The translations under genes and the position numbers were made by a program. Positions 24,663 through 33,429 of a stretch of DNA of 33,741 nucleotides are shown here, one piece after another. The first letter of the stretch is position 1; each line of letters starts with the position of its first letter. A model generated the notes under the pieces. That model searched no databases. It was not told the DNA's origin and saw nothing but the letters and a program-made list of their open reading frames with translations. Source of the stretch: Aquitalea palustris (GTDB lineage Bacteria > Pseudomonadota > Gammaproteobacteria > Burkholderiales > Chromobacteriaceae); assembly GCF_003693445.1 (NCBI RefSeq), contig NZ_RFAR01000047.1:1-33741 (forward strand), written 5' to 3'.

Positions 24663-25751
24663 ATGCGCAAAACAATATTATTCATTGCGGCCTTGCTGTT
24701 GGCTGCATTTTGGCTTGGATCTAGCCAGGCACGCTGCGCGCCATGGATAGTCAACACCTCGTCCGCCAGCAACGGAGCCCTGTTCATGATCACCGATACC
24801 AAAAGCGGCATCGCCAGCAACCAGCCCAACTTCACCGCCATCAGTGGCTGGTCCAGCGACCGCCTGGTCAGCCCCCTGGGGACCTGTGATATGTATGGCG
24901 GCGGTTTTTATTTCATCCTGGATGGCAGCGCATCGCCACCACTGAAACTGACTGCAAGCGGCATGAGCAGCGCGGTGGGCAGCTATAACGAAAGCGGCGT
25001 CAACTATCCGGTTTACCCCAGCTCGGTACCCGGCATCGGTTTCATCATCAAACAACGCATCGTCAGCCCGGCCAGCGCCACCGTTCCCGGCGGCACGGCC
25101 ATCAGCTTTACACCAACAGCCAGCCAGCAAAGCTTCAATAGCTATATTGCCGGCAAGCTGATCAAAACCGGCGATATCGGCAATGTGAATGTCTCTGCCA
25201 TTCGTCTGCCGGTCACCTATACCCTGACCTTTACCGGCCGCTTTGCTGGCGAAATCAGTACGGCCAGCAACAGTTTCAGTGGTACTGCTGTTGGTAACTA
25301 CACCGTGCAGAACGTCAGTTGCACGGTCAATACCAGCTCATTGCAAGTCACACTCGCCAGCATCGCGCCGACCGACCTGCCCGGCCTCAACAGTACCGCC
25401 AAACCGACACCATTCAATCTGGGGTTGAACTGTCCGAGCAGCAGCAGCGTGGCGATTTACATGACGCTGACCGACAACAGCAACCCCGGCAATACCGGTA
25501 ATCTGCTGAGTCTTAGCCCAGGCTCCAGTGCCAGCGGGGTCAACTTGCAGATTCTGCGCAATAGCGGCAGCCCCAGCCTGGTCAACTTCGGCCCGGACTC
25601 CAGCGCAGCGGGCAACCTCAACCAGTTGCTGATGGCTACCAATGCCACCGGCAGCCAGACCTTTCCCTTTCTGGTGCGCTATATCCGCACCGGCACGCTG
25701 TCCGGCGGCACGGTCAATGGCCAGGCCACCTTCACCATGAGCTATCAATGA
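24663..25751 (+). CDS. Fimbrial adhesin-like protein (orphan, two-domain)
   Basis: This 362-residue exported protein has a Sec signal peptide (MRKTILFIAALLLAAFWLG, cleavage near SQA-R, residue 23). The N-terminal half (about 24-205) has Cys25 and Cys75, able to form one disulfide, and resembles a lectin domain of pilus tip adhesins. The C-terminal half (about 215-362) looks like a chaperone-usher pilin domain: Cys220 and Cys257 spaced 37 residues apart, NPGNTGNLLSLSPGSSASGVNLQI-like strand region, and a terminal strand QATFTMSYQ with penultimate Tyr, as used in donor-strand exchange. The neighbouring genes include no chaperone, usher or major pilin. The ribosome site is weak (GGA), with an AT-rich promoter region upstream. 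The receptor is unknown. Confidence 0.75.
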   Translation: MRKTILFIAALLLAAFWLGSSQARCAPWIVNTSSASNGALFMITDTKSGIASNQPNFTAISGWSSDRLVSPLGTCDMYGGGFYFILDGSASPPLKLTASGMSSAVGSYNESGVNYPVYPSSVPGIGFIIKQRIVSPASATVPGGTAISFTPTASQQSFNSYIAGKLIKTGDIGNVNVSAIRLPVTYTLTFTGRFAGEISTASNSFSGTAVGNYTVQNVSCTVNTSSLQVTLASIAPTDLPGLNSTAKPTPFNLGLNCPSSSSVAIYMTLTDNSNPGNTGNLLSLSPGSSASGVNLQILRNSGSPSLVNFGPDSSAAGNLNQLLMATNATGSQTFPFLVRYIRTGTLSGGTVNGQATFTMSYQ

Positions 25752-25794
25752 CCATACCCGCCTTGCCTTGCCCAATGCGGTAACTGATTGTCAA

Positions 25795-25814
25795 AGAGGC
25801 CCTTGCGGGCCTCT
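25795..25814. terminator. Bidirectional terminator between convergent genes
   Basis: AGAGGCCC / GGGCCTCT with a TTGC loop lies between the fimbrial-type gene (plus) and the solute-binding protein gene (minus). On the minus strand the stem is followed by TTTGAC; on the plus strand there is no T tract close by. Confidence 0.6.
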
Positions 25815-25850
25815 GGTGCTGATACGGTTCGGTTTTACCAGGGCCAACCC

Positions 25851-26747
25851 TCAGTGCTGTTTCCACCACCAGCTGGTATCCGGTTTGGCATTACCGGGCG
25901 GCAATTCGGTATTGGTGATCTGGGTGGTTTGCCAGCCATTGGCAGCCAGCAAGCGGATGGCGTCGGCATGGTGGAGCAAGAATAGCGCCTTGAAACTGCC
26001 ATCGCGTTCGGCCATTTTCAGGCCCTGCAGCACACGGCTGGCCAATGCGGTGTTTTCCTTGCTGACCCAGAAGTAGACAGGAAAGGGGTAATAGAGGGCC
26101 TTGGTTTTCTCCAGCGTCAGTGCGGGATAGCGGGGCAGCTGTTCCTGCATTTCGCTGCCCACCTCGTTCAGCCCACGCGGGAAGGCATCAAAACGGCCGG
26201 CCACCAGCATCTCGAACAGGCTTTCATAGCCAATGGCTGCCAGCATCTGGTAACCGTTGTTCTTCATGATGGGATAGTCAGCCCACTGGCCGTTTAGGCC
26301 CAGCCGGACTCCGGCGCGGAACTGCTGTGCGTTCATGCGAGCAAAACGTGCGCTATCTTCCTTGCGCACAAAAAATACCCGGTAACCGATGATGCCCTTG
26401 AGGATGTCCATGCGCACCGGCTGCAGCAGCCTTTCCCGCTGTGCGTTCGGGGCAAAGGCCAGCACATCCACCTTGCCAGAACTCAGCAACTGTTCGGCAC
26501 GCCACTGGGTTACCTTGTCATTGAGCGGCACCAGCTCGTAGTGGCGGTGATCCAGCTTTTCCATGTGATCCAGCGCCAGCTTGAACAAGGCCCAGCGGTA
26601 GGTGTAAATGCTACCGCCGGGGTAATAGCGAATGATATTTTCAGCCGCCTGGGCCGCCGGGCTGGCAAGCAGGCAGCACAATGCCAGCAGGTAACTGCAC
26701 CGCGCAAGGCGGCCAATGAGTGTGCTGGCAATACTGGATGATGGCAT
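25851..26747 (-). CDS. Periplasmic solute-binding protein, type 2 fold (SBP family 3-like)
   Basis: This 298-residue protein has an Arg-containing N-region and a hydrophobic signal core (CSYLLALCCLLASPAAQA, cleavage near residue 34). The mature part is a two-lobed periplasmic-binding fold, with the lobe pattern DVLAFAPNAQRERLL, GYRVFFVRKED, VRLGLNGQWADYPIM and LVAGRFDAFPRGLNE. It ends in a Trp-rich TSWWWKQH. No permease, ATPase, sensor kinase or cyclase lies beside it, so its role (transport, signalling or enzyme) is open. The ATG at 26747 was preferred over an upstream one at 26786 because GGGA/AGGA lies before it and it leaves a compact signal peptide. Confidence 0.75.
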   Translation of the reverse strand: MPSSSIASTLIGRLARCSYLLALCCLLASPAAQAAENIIRYYPGGSIYTYRWALFKLALDHMEKLDHRHYELVPLNDKVTQWRAEQLLSSGKVDVLAFAPNAQRERLLQPVRMDILKGIIGYRVFFVRKEDSARFARMNAQQFRAGVRLGLNGQWADYPIMKNNGYQMLAAIGYESLFEMLVAGRFDAFPRGLNEVGSEMQEQLPRYPALTLEKTKALYYPFPVYFWVSKENTALASRVLQGLKMAERDGSFKALFLLHHADAIRLLAANGWQTTQITNTELPPGNAKPDTSWWWKQH

Positions 26748-26920
26748 GTGTCCCGTCCTGAGCGCTGCCTTAGCATACGCGGACAATATGAAAGTTCATG
26801 GATGTTCGCGAAACGGGCAGTCTGTCTGCCCAGCATACTGCGGCACACAGGAATAACAAGTTTTGTAAATAGCGCAGAATGACGGGAGCGGGACTGGGAG
26901 GACACTAGCCAGCAAACCAG

Positions 26921-26953
26921 CGGGGATGCGCAACTTCCTGTCGCGCATCCCCG
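26921..26953 (-). terminator. Probable fds operon terminator
   Basis: An 11-base perfect stem CGGGGATGCGC / GCGCATCCCCG with an 11-base loop lies five bases after the fdsD stop on the minus strand. The tract after it (TGGTTTGC) is poor in T, so it may be an mRNA-end stabiliser rather than an efficient terminator. Confidence 0.6.
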
Positions 26954-26957
26954 GCAA

Positions 26958-27188
26958 TCACGCTTGGCTGACTGGCAATGACAGCATTTCTACCGCCCGG
27001 CAGGCCGCCGGGCGCAAGTCTTGCGCCTCACCTTGCTGTAGCGCCAGCGCCAGCCGCTGACGCATGGCCGGGGCCCAGAAGCGTTGCAGATGGCTGGCGA
27101 TTTCCGCCGCGGCTTCTTCCTCACTGCAGTCGGCGCTGAAAAAGTCGCTGATCTGATTGGCCATCTTCACCAGATGTGACGGGTTCAT
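26958..27188 (-). CDS. fdsD: Formate dehydrogenase delta subunit FdsD
   Basis: This 76-residue subunit of the soluble NAD-dependent formate dehydrogenase starts MNPSHLVKMANQISDFF and contains HLQRFWAPAMRQRL, both typical of FdsD. The family is needed for complex stability and maturation rather than catalysis. The ATG at 27188 overlaps the fdsA stop (ATGA), so it is coupled to fdsA; the longer open frame to 27263 lies inside fdsA and is not preferred. It is the last gene of the operon. Confidence 0.93.
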   Translation of the reverse strand: MNPSHLVKMANQISDFFSADCSEEEAAAEIASHLQRFWAPAMRQRLALALQQGEAQDLRPAACRAVEMLSLPVSQA

Positions 27189-30055
27189 TGCACCTCCTCC
27201 CCACGGCCTTGCCGCAGCAGTTCCTGTTGCTGACGGCTGAAATGGCGGTAGCGTTGCTGCCATTCCGACGGCTGGTTGACCTTGATGATTTCCACTGCGG
27301 TCACCTTGTATTCCGGGCAGTTGGTGGCCCAGTCGGAATTATCCGTGGTGATGACATTGGCCCCGGATTCCGGGAAATGGAAGGTGGTGTACACCACCCC
27401 GGCGGCCACCCGTTCGCTCACCCTGGCGCGCAGCACAGTCTCACCGGCGCGGCTGGCCACGCCCACCCAGTCGCCATCGACAATGCCACGGTTTTCGGCA
27501 TCGGCCGGGTGGATTTCCAGCCGGTCTTCCTCGTGCCAGGCCACATTGTCGGTGCGGCGGGTTTGCGCGCCGACATTGTACTGGCTGAGGATGCGTCCGG
27601 TGGTGAGCAGCAGCGGGAAGCGGCCGTTGACGCGCTCTTCGGTCGGTACATAGCGGGTAATCATGAAACGGCCCTTGCCACGCACGAATTCACCGATATG
27701 CATGGTGACCGTACCATCCGGCGCTGCCGCATTGCATGGCCATTGCAGGCTGCCGTGGCGCTCCAGCGCGGCATAGCTGACGCCGCTGAAGGTGGGCGTC
27801 AGGCGGGCGATTTCATCCATGATTTCTGACGGATGACGGTAATCCATGGCATAGCCCAAGGCCTGGGCTAGGGCCACGGTGACTTCCCAGTCGGCCTTGC
27901 CGCCCAGCGGGTCCATCACCTTGCGCACGCGCGAGATGCGGCGCTCGGCATTGGTAAAAGTGCCGTCTTTTTCCAGGAAGGAGCTGCCCGGCAAGAATAC
28001 ATGGGCGAACTTGGCGGTTTCATTCAGGAAAATATCCTGCACCACCACGCACTCCATGGCCGACAGCGCGGCAGTGACATGCTGGGTATTGGGGTCGCTC
28101 TGCGCGATGTCTTCGCCCTGGCAGTACAGCGCCTTGAAGCTGCCATCCAGCGCGGCTTCGAACATATTGGGAATGCGCAGGCCGGGTTCGTTATGCAGCG
28201 ACACGCCCCAGGCCTGTTCGAATTCGGCGCGCACCACGTCGTCCGACACATGGCGGTAACCGGGGAATTCGTGCGGGAAGCTGCCCATATCGCAGGAGCC
28301 CTGCACATTGTTCTGGCCGCGCAGCGGGTTCACCCCCACGCCTTCGCGGCCGATATTGCCGGTGGCCATGGCCAGGTTGGCAATCGCCATCACCGAGGTG
28401 CTGCCCTGGCTGTGTTCAGTCACCCCCAGGCCGTAATAGATGGCGGCATTGCCAGCGCTGGCATACAGCCGGGCGGCGGCGCGGATGTCGTCGGCGGGCA
28501 CACCACACACGGCGGCCATTGCCTCCGGCGCGTGTTCCGGCTGGGCGACAAAGTGCCGCCAGTGACCAAAGGCTGCGCTATCGCAACGGGCGGCAACAAA
28601 GTCTTCGTCCAGCAGCCCTTCGCTGACGATGACATGGGCCAGCGCATTGAGCATGGCCACATTGGTGCCGGGCCGCAGCGCCAGATGATGGGCGGCGCGG
28701 GCGTGGATGGCATCCACCAGATCGATACGGCGCGGGTCGATGACAATCAGCTGCGCACCCTCACGCAGACGACGCTTGAGCTGGGAGGCAAATACCGGGT
28801 GGGCGTCGCTGGGGTTGGCGCCGATCACCAGCACCACATCGGCCTGCATCACCGAGTCGAAGCTCTGGGTACCGGCGGACTCACCCAGCGTCTGTTTCAG
28901 GCCATAGCCGGTGGGCGAATGGCAGACGCGGGCGCAGGTGTCGACATTGTTATTGCCAAAGGCGGCACGCACCAGCTTTTGCACCAGATAGGTTTCTTCA
29001 TTGGTACAGCGGCTGGAGGTGATACCGCCCACCGCATCGCGGCCATATTTTTGCTGGATGCGGCGGAATTCGCTGGCGGCGTGGTTCAGCGCCACGTCCC
29101 AGCTGACTTCCTGCCACGGCGCGTCGATGCTGCTGCGTATCATCGGCTTGGTGATGCGGTCCGGGTGGGTGGCATAGCCCCAGGCAAAACGGCCCTTGAC
29201 GCAGGAGTGGCCATGGTTGGCCTGGCCGTTCTTGTCCGGCACCATGCGCACCAGCTGGTTGCCCTTGAGCTCGGCACGGAAGGAGCAGCCCACGCCGCAA
29301 TAGGCGCAGGTGGTGATGACGCTGCGCTCCGGCTGGCCCCACTGGATGACGCTCTTTTCCATCAGCGTGGCGGTGGGACAGGCCTGCACGCAGGCTCCGC
29401 AAGACACGCATTCGGAGCCAAGAAAATCCGCCCCGCCCGCCGGACTGACGCGGGATGCAAAACCGCGTCCGGCAATGGTCAGCGCAAACGTGCCCTGGGT
29501 TTCTTCACAGGCGCGCACGCAGCGGTTGCACACGATGCACTTGGACGGGTCGTAATCAAAATAAGGATTGGAAACGTCTTTCTGGTCCTGCAGATGGTTG
29601 GCCCCGTCCATGCCGTAGCGCACTTCGCGCAGGCCCACCTGCCCGGCCACGGTTTGCAGCTCGCAATTGCCATTGGCACTGCAGGTGAGGCAATCCAGCG
29701 GATGGTCGGAAATATACAGCTCCATCACGCCACGGCGCAGCTTGGCCAGTTTGTCGCTTTGGGTACGCACCACCATGCCGGGCGATACCGGGGTGGTACA
29801 GGAGGCCGGATAGCCGCGATGACCGTCGATTTCCACCATGCACATGCGGCAGGAGCCAAACGGCTCCAGGCTGTCGGTGGCGCACAGCTTGGGGATGGCC
29901 GTATCCAGCAGTGCCGCCGCGTGCATGACAGAAGTACCCGGCGGCACGCTGATGTTCTGGCCGTCGATGGTGAGGGTGATGCTGGCCTCGCCGGGGCGGG
30001 CCGGCGTGCCCATGTCCTTGTTGCAGGATGCACCTGCTCCGCATTGGCAGCTCAT
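27185..30055 (-). CDS. fdsA: NAD-dependent formate dehydrogenase alpha subunit FdsA (Mo-bisMGD)
   Basis: This 956-residue catalytic subunit oxidises formate to CO2. An N-terminal [2Fe-2S] domain has C58, C69, C72 and C86. The following [4Fe-4S] cluster uses H118, C122, C125 and C131 (DHPLDCLTCSANGNC). Two ferredoxin-type clusters use C173/C176/C179 and C183 with C216/C219/C222/C226. A proximal cluster uses C250/C253/C257 and C285. The active-site Mo ligand is C378 with H379 (ARVCHSPTG), a Cys rather than selenocysteine. A short Cys-rich leader (C3, C5, C11) precedes the first domain. The ATG at 30055 overlaps the fdsB stop (ATGA). The C-terminal molybdopterin-dinucleotide domain is complete. 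Confidence 0.96.
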   Translation of the reverse strand: MSCQCGAGASCNKDMGTPARPGEASITLTIDGQNISVPPGTSVMHAAALLDTAIPKLCATDSLEPFGSCRMCMVEIDGHRGYPASCTTPVSPGMVVRTQSDKLAKLRRGVMELYISDHPLDCLTCSANGNCELQTVAGQVGLREVRYGMDGANHLQDQKDVSNPYFDYDPSKCIVCNRCVRACEETQGTFALTIAGRGFASRVSPAGGADFLGSECVSCGACVQACPTATLMEKSVIQWGQPERSVITTCAYCGVGCSFRAELKGNQLVRMVPDKNGQANHGHSCVKGRFAWGYATHPDRITKPMIRSSIDAPWQEVSWDVALNHAASEFRRIQQKYGRDAVGGITSSRCTNEETYLVQKLVRAAFGNNNVDTCARVCHSPTGYGLKQTLGESAGTQSFDSVMQADVVLVIGANPSDAHPVFASQLKRRLREGAQLIVIDPRRIDLVDAIHARAAHHLALRPGTNVAMLNALAHVIVSEGLLDEDFVAARCDSAAFGHWRHFVAQPEHAPEAMAAVCGVPADDIRAAARLYASAGNAAIYYGLGVTEHSQGSTSVMAIANLAMATGNIGREGVGVNPLRGQNNVQGSCDMGSFPHEFPGYRHVSDDVVRAEFEQAWGVSLHNEPGLRIPNMFEAALDGSFKALYCQGEDIAQSDPNTQHVTAALSAMECVVVQDIFLNETAKFAHVFLPGSSFLEKDGTFTNAERRISRVRKVMDPLGGKADWEVTVALAQALGYAMDYRHPSEIMDEIARLTPTFSGVSYAALERHGSLQWPCNAAAPDGTVTMHIGEFVRGKGRFMITRYVPTEERVNGRFPLLLTTGRILSQYNVGAQTRRTDNVAWHEEDRLEIHPADAENRGIVDGDWVGVASRAGETVLRARVSERVAAGVVYTTFHFPESGANVITTDNSDWATNCPEYKVTAVEIIKVNQPSEWQQRYRHFSRQQQELLRQGRGEEVQ

Positions 30056-31611
30056 CGTGCTTGCTCCTGAGTGTCCAGCCCGAAGTCGGCCGGAAAATGA
30101 CGCATGGCACTTTGTACCGGAAACGGCGTCATGCCGCCCAGCGCGCACAAGGAGCCGTATTGCATGGTGTCGCACAGATCATCCAGCAGCGCGCGCTGAC
30201 GCTCGCGCTCGGCGCTATCCGGCGCGGCCAGCAGGCGCTCGATGACTTCCACCCCGCGGGTCGAGCCAATACGACAGGGCGTGCATTTGCCGCAGGATTC
30301 CTCGGCACAGAACTGCATGGCAAAGCGTGCCATCTGCCCCAGGTGCAGGCTGTCATCGCACAGCACCGCGCCACCGTGGCCCAGCATGGCACCTATCGCC
30401 GCCAGCGCTTCGTAATCCAGCGGGGTATCAAACTGCGACGGTGGAATCCACGCACCCAGCGGGCCGCCCAGTTGCACCGCTTTCACCGGTTTGCCGCTGG
30501 CGGTGCCGCCGCCGTAATCGAACACCAGCTCACGCAAGGTCAGACCAAACGCCCGCTCCACCAGCCCGCCACGTCGTACATTGCCTGCCAGCTGGAAAGC
30601 CATGGTGCCCAGCGAGCGGCCCATGCCGAAATTGCGATACCAGCTGGCTCCGCGCGACATGATCAGCGGTACCGAAGCCAGCGACAGCACGTTGTGCACT
30701 AGGGTGGGCTGGCCGAACAGGCCGTGCAAGGCCGGTAGCGGCGGCTTGGCGCGTACCGTGCCACGGCGGCCTTCGACAGATTCCAGCAGCGAGGTTTCCT
30801 CGCCGCAGATATAGGCCCCGGCACCCTCGCGCACTTCAATCTCAAATTCATGGCCGCCGTGGGCCACATCCGCCCCCAGATAGCCATGGGCGCGGGCAAT
30901 GTCGATAGCCTCACGCAGCACGGCAATGGCCGGGGCGTATTCGGAGCGCACATAGATATAACCTCGGCTAGCACCGACCGCCAGCCCGGCAATGGTCATG
31001 CCCTCAATCAGCAGGAAGGGGTCGCCCTCCATCAGCATGCGGTCGGCAAAGCTGCCGGAATCGCCCTCGTCGGCATTGCATACCACGTATTTCTGTTCGG
31101 CCTGGGCCTGACGCACGGTGCGCCATTTGATACCAGCCGGGAAGGCTGCACCGCCACGGCCACGCAGGCCGGATTCCAGCACCTCGGCCACGATTTCGTC
31201 GTGGCTCAGCCGCGCAGCATGTTCCAGCCCCTGATAGCCGCCGTGAGCCAGATAATGTTCTAGCGACAGCGGACTGGTAATGCCGGCACGGGCAAACAGC
31301 AGGCGCTGCTGGGTTTTCAGATAAGGCAGTTGTTCCACCAGCCCCACCGACAGCAAGTGGTCACCATTGGCGGCCAGGTCCACATCCAGCAGGCTGGCGA
31401 CTTGATCCGGGCTGACTTCACGGTAGCCGGCACGGCCTTGCGGGGTGTCCACTTCCACCAGCGGCTCCAGCCAGAACAGGCCGCGCGAACTGGTGCGCAC
31501 GATAGTGATGTCGAGCTTGCGGCGTGCCGCTTCGGTGGCAAACTCCGCTGCCACGGCATCCGCGCCCACCGCACAGGCGACCGAATCCATCGGGATATAC
31601 AGGGTCAGCAT
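30052..31611 (-). CDS. fdsB: NAD-dependent formate dehydrogenase beta subunit FdsB (NADH/FMN)
   Basis: This 519-residue subunit passes electrons from the clusters to NAD+ through FMN, like NuoF. It has the FMN/NADH motif RGRGGAAFPAGIKW, CNADEGDSGSF, GAGAYICGEETSLL, and the C-terminal [4Fe-4S] motif ESCGKCTPCRIGSTRG with C440, C443, C446 and C489. The thioredoxin-like N-terminal domain (about 1-110) has only one Cys and no 2Fe-2S ligands. The ATG at 31611 follows AAGGAGG inside the fdsG 3' end, overlapping by seven bases. An upstream in-frame extension reaches 32118, but it lies inside fdsG and is not coding. Confidence 0.95.
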   Translation of the reverse strand: MLTLYIPMDSVACAVGADAVAAEFATEAARRKLDITIVRTSSRGLFWLEPLVEVDTPQGRAGYREVSPDQVASLLDVDLAANGDHLLSVGLVEQLPYLKTQQRLLFARAGITSPLSLEHYLAHGGYQGLEHAARLSHDEIVAEVLESGLRGRGGAAFPAGIKWRTVRQAQAEQKYVVCNADEGDSGSFADRMLMEGDPFLLIEGMTIAGLAVGASRGYIYVRSEYAPAIAVLREAIDIARAHGYLGADVAHGGHEFEIEVREGAGAYICGEETSLLESVEGRRGTVRAKPPLPALHGLFGQPTLVHNVLSLASVPLIMSRGASWYRNFGMGRSLGTMAFQLAGNVRRGGLVERAFGLTLRELVFDYGGGTASGKPVKAVQLGGPLGAWIPPSQFDTPLDYEALAAIGAMLGHGGAVLCDDSLHLGQMARFAMQFCAEESCGKCTPCRIGSTRGVEVIERLLAAPDSAERERQRALLDDLCDTMQYGSLCALGGMTPFPVQSAMRHFPADFGLDTQEQAR

Positions 31612-32081
31612 TTCGCCTCCTTGCCACAGGCTGCCAGCAGGGCGCTGAGTTTTTCCGGAGTAACGCGGGCGTGCAACTGGCCATCCAGCTGCAAGGCCGG
31701 GGCACAGGCACAGGCGCCCAGACAGTACACCGGGCGCAATTCCAGCTGGCCGTCCGCCGTGTGGCCGTGGTCGTCCACCCCCAGTTGCGTGCGCAGCTGG
31801 GCGGCCAGCGTCTCGGAGCCCATGCTCTGGCAGGCTTCGGCGCGGCACAGGCGCAGGCTGTGCGCGGCAGGCGGGGAGGTACGGAAATCGTGGTAGAAGC
31901 CGATGACGCCATGCACCTCGGCCTGGCTCTGGTTCATGGCACGGGCAATCGCCGGAATGGCATCCGCCGGGATATGGCCCAGTACATCCTGTACGGCGTG
32001 CAGCAGCGGCAGCAGGCCGCCGGGCAAGTCCCGGTATTGCTGCAGCAGTTGCTGAAGGGTGTCTTGTTGTTGTGCGTTCAT
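31605..32081 (-). CDS. fdsG: NAD-dependent formate dehydrogenase gamma subunit FdsG
   Basis: This NuoE-like subunit of 158 residues carries a [2Fe-2S] cluster with ligands C79, C84 (CRAEAC), C120 and C124 (CLGAC). It is the first gene of fdsGBAD. The ATG at 32081 gives MNAQQQ; the frame is open to 32201 but the extra residues are not FdsG-like. AGGA precedes the ATG. It is about 145 bases downstream of the formaldehyde dehydrogenase gene. Confidence 0.94.
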   Translation of the reverse strand: MNAQQQDTLQQLLQQYRDLPGGLLPLLHAVQDVLGHIPADAIPAIARAMNQSQAEVHGVIGFYHDFRTSPPAAHSLRLCRAEACQSMGSETLAAQLRTQLGVDDHGHTADGQLELRPVYCLGACACAPALQLDGQLHARVTPEKLSALLAACGKEAKC

Positions 32082-32131
32082 GCTTGCGGTCCTGCGGGTG
32101 AGCCCTGCTTGAAAACATGCTGTTTGACTGC

Positions 32132-32155
32132 CAGACGGCAAGATTGCGCCGTCTG
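32132..32155 (-). other. Hairpin between fdhA and fdsG
   Basis: CAGACGGC at 32132-32139 pairs with GCCGTCTG at 32148-32155, with CTG/CAG pairing just outside after one mismatch. No T tract follows on the minus strand, so it may attenuate read-through from fdhA or be part of an fdsG leader. No clear fdsG promoter was found. Confidence 0.5.
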
Positions 32156-32226
32156 ACAGCTCACTGCAATGCCCAATTGGCGTTAGTTTCCAGTCGGGCA
32201 ACTACTCCTTGATGGTGAGGCCCGCC

Positions 32227-33429
32227 TCAGGCTGCGCTGAGCAATTGCAGATGCGGGTCGATGACGAATTTCTTCGGTGCGCCGCCATCGAAAGCCGCAT
32301 AGCCTTGCGGGGCCTGATCCAGCGTGATCAGCTCCACCCCCACCACTTCGGCAATATTGATGCGGTCCCACAGAATGGCCTGCATCAGCGCACGGTTGTA
32401 CTTCATCACCGGGGTCTGGCCGGTAAAGAAGGTATGCGACTTGGCCCAGCCCAGCCCCAGCCGTACCGACAGGCTGCCACGGCGGGCAGCTTCGTCCTTG
32501 GCACCGGGGTCGTCGGTCACATACAGACCGGGAATGCCGATACGCCCGGCTTCGCGGGTGACTTCCATCAAGGAATTGAGCACGGTGGCCGGAGCTTCAT
32601 GCTGCGAACCGGCATGGCCGTGGCCACGCGCTTCGAAGCCGACAGCGTCGATGGCGCAGTCCACTTCCGGCACGCCCAGGATGGCGGCAATCTGCTCGGC
32701 CAGCGTGGCGTCCTGCGACAGGTCGGCGGTTTCAAAACCCACCGCCCGCGCATGCACCAGCCGTGCCGGGTTCACGTCCCCGACAATCACCACCGCAGCA
32801 CCCAGCAGCCGTGCCGATGCTGCAGCCGCCAGCCCCACCGGACCGGCACCAGCCACATACACCGTGCTGCCGGGGCCGACACCCGCCGACACCGCCCCGT
32901 GATAACCGGTGGGCAGGATGTCGGACAGGCAGGTGAGATCGCGGATCTTGGCCATGGCCTGATCGCGGTCGGGGAATTTCAGCAGATTGAAGTCGGCATA
33001 AGGCACCATCACGTATTCCGCCTGCCCGCCCACCCAGCCGCCCATGTCGACATAGCCATAGGCGCCACCGGCACGAGCCGGGTTCACCGACAGGCAGACA
33101 CCGGTGTTCTGCTCCTTGCAACAGCGGCAACGACCGCACGCCACATTGAACGGCACCGACACGATGTCGCCCTTTTTCAGGGTTTCCACATCGCTGCCCA
33201 GCTCGATCACCTCGCCGGTGATTTCATGGCCAAGCACCAGGCCGGAAGGCGCGGTGGTGCGGCCACGCACCATGTGCTGGTCCGAGCCACAGATATTGGT
33301 GCTCAATACTTTCAGGATTACCCCATGGCCCAGCTTGCGGCCCTGGGGGGATACCAGTTCCGGAAAGGGGATGTGCTGCACTTCCACCTTGCCAGGCCCT
33401 ACATAAACGACTCCGCGGTTTCCCGTCAT
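32227..33429 (-). CDS. fdhA: Glutathione-independent formaldehyde dehydrogenase
   Basis: This zinc-dependent medium-chain dehydrogenase of 400 residues oxidises formaldehyde to formate with tightly bound NAD+. It aligns closely with Pseudomonas putida formaldehyde dehydrogenase (399 residues). Catalytic zinc ligands are C47, H68 and D170; structural zinc ligands are C98, C101, C104 and C112. The Rossmann motif is VYVAGAGPVGLAAA. The ATG at 33429 has GGAG seven bases upstream, and the frame continues to 33489 but without support. It is followed on the same strand by fdsGBAD, so its product formate has a dehydrogenase directly next door. Confidence 0.94.
   Translation of the reverse strand: MTGNRGVVYVGPGKVEVQHIPFPELVSPQGRKLGHGVILKVLSTNICGSDQHMVRGRTTAPSGLVLGHEITGEVIELGSDVETLKKGDIVSVPFNVACGRCRCCKEQNTGVCLSVNPARAGGAYGYVDMGGWVGGQAEYVMVPYADFNLLKFPDRDQAMAKIRDLTCLSDILPTGYHGAVSAGVGPGSTVYVAGAGPVGLAAAASARLLGAAVVIVGDVNPARLVHARAVGFETADLSQDATLAEQIAAILGVPEVDCAIDAVGFEARGHGHAGSQHEAPATVLNSLMEVTREAGRIGIPGLYVTDDPGAKDEAARRGSLSVRLGLGWAKSHTFFTGQTPVMKYNRALMQAILWDRINIAEVVGVELITLDQAPQGYAAFDGGAPKKFVIDPHLQLLSAA

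Noticed and set aside
28001-30070. Long plus-strand open frame opposite fdsA
   Set aside because: It mirrors the codon bias of fdsA, which has complete cluster and active-site motifs. No domain is visible in the antisense translation.
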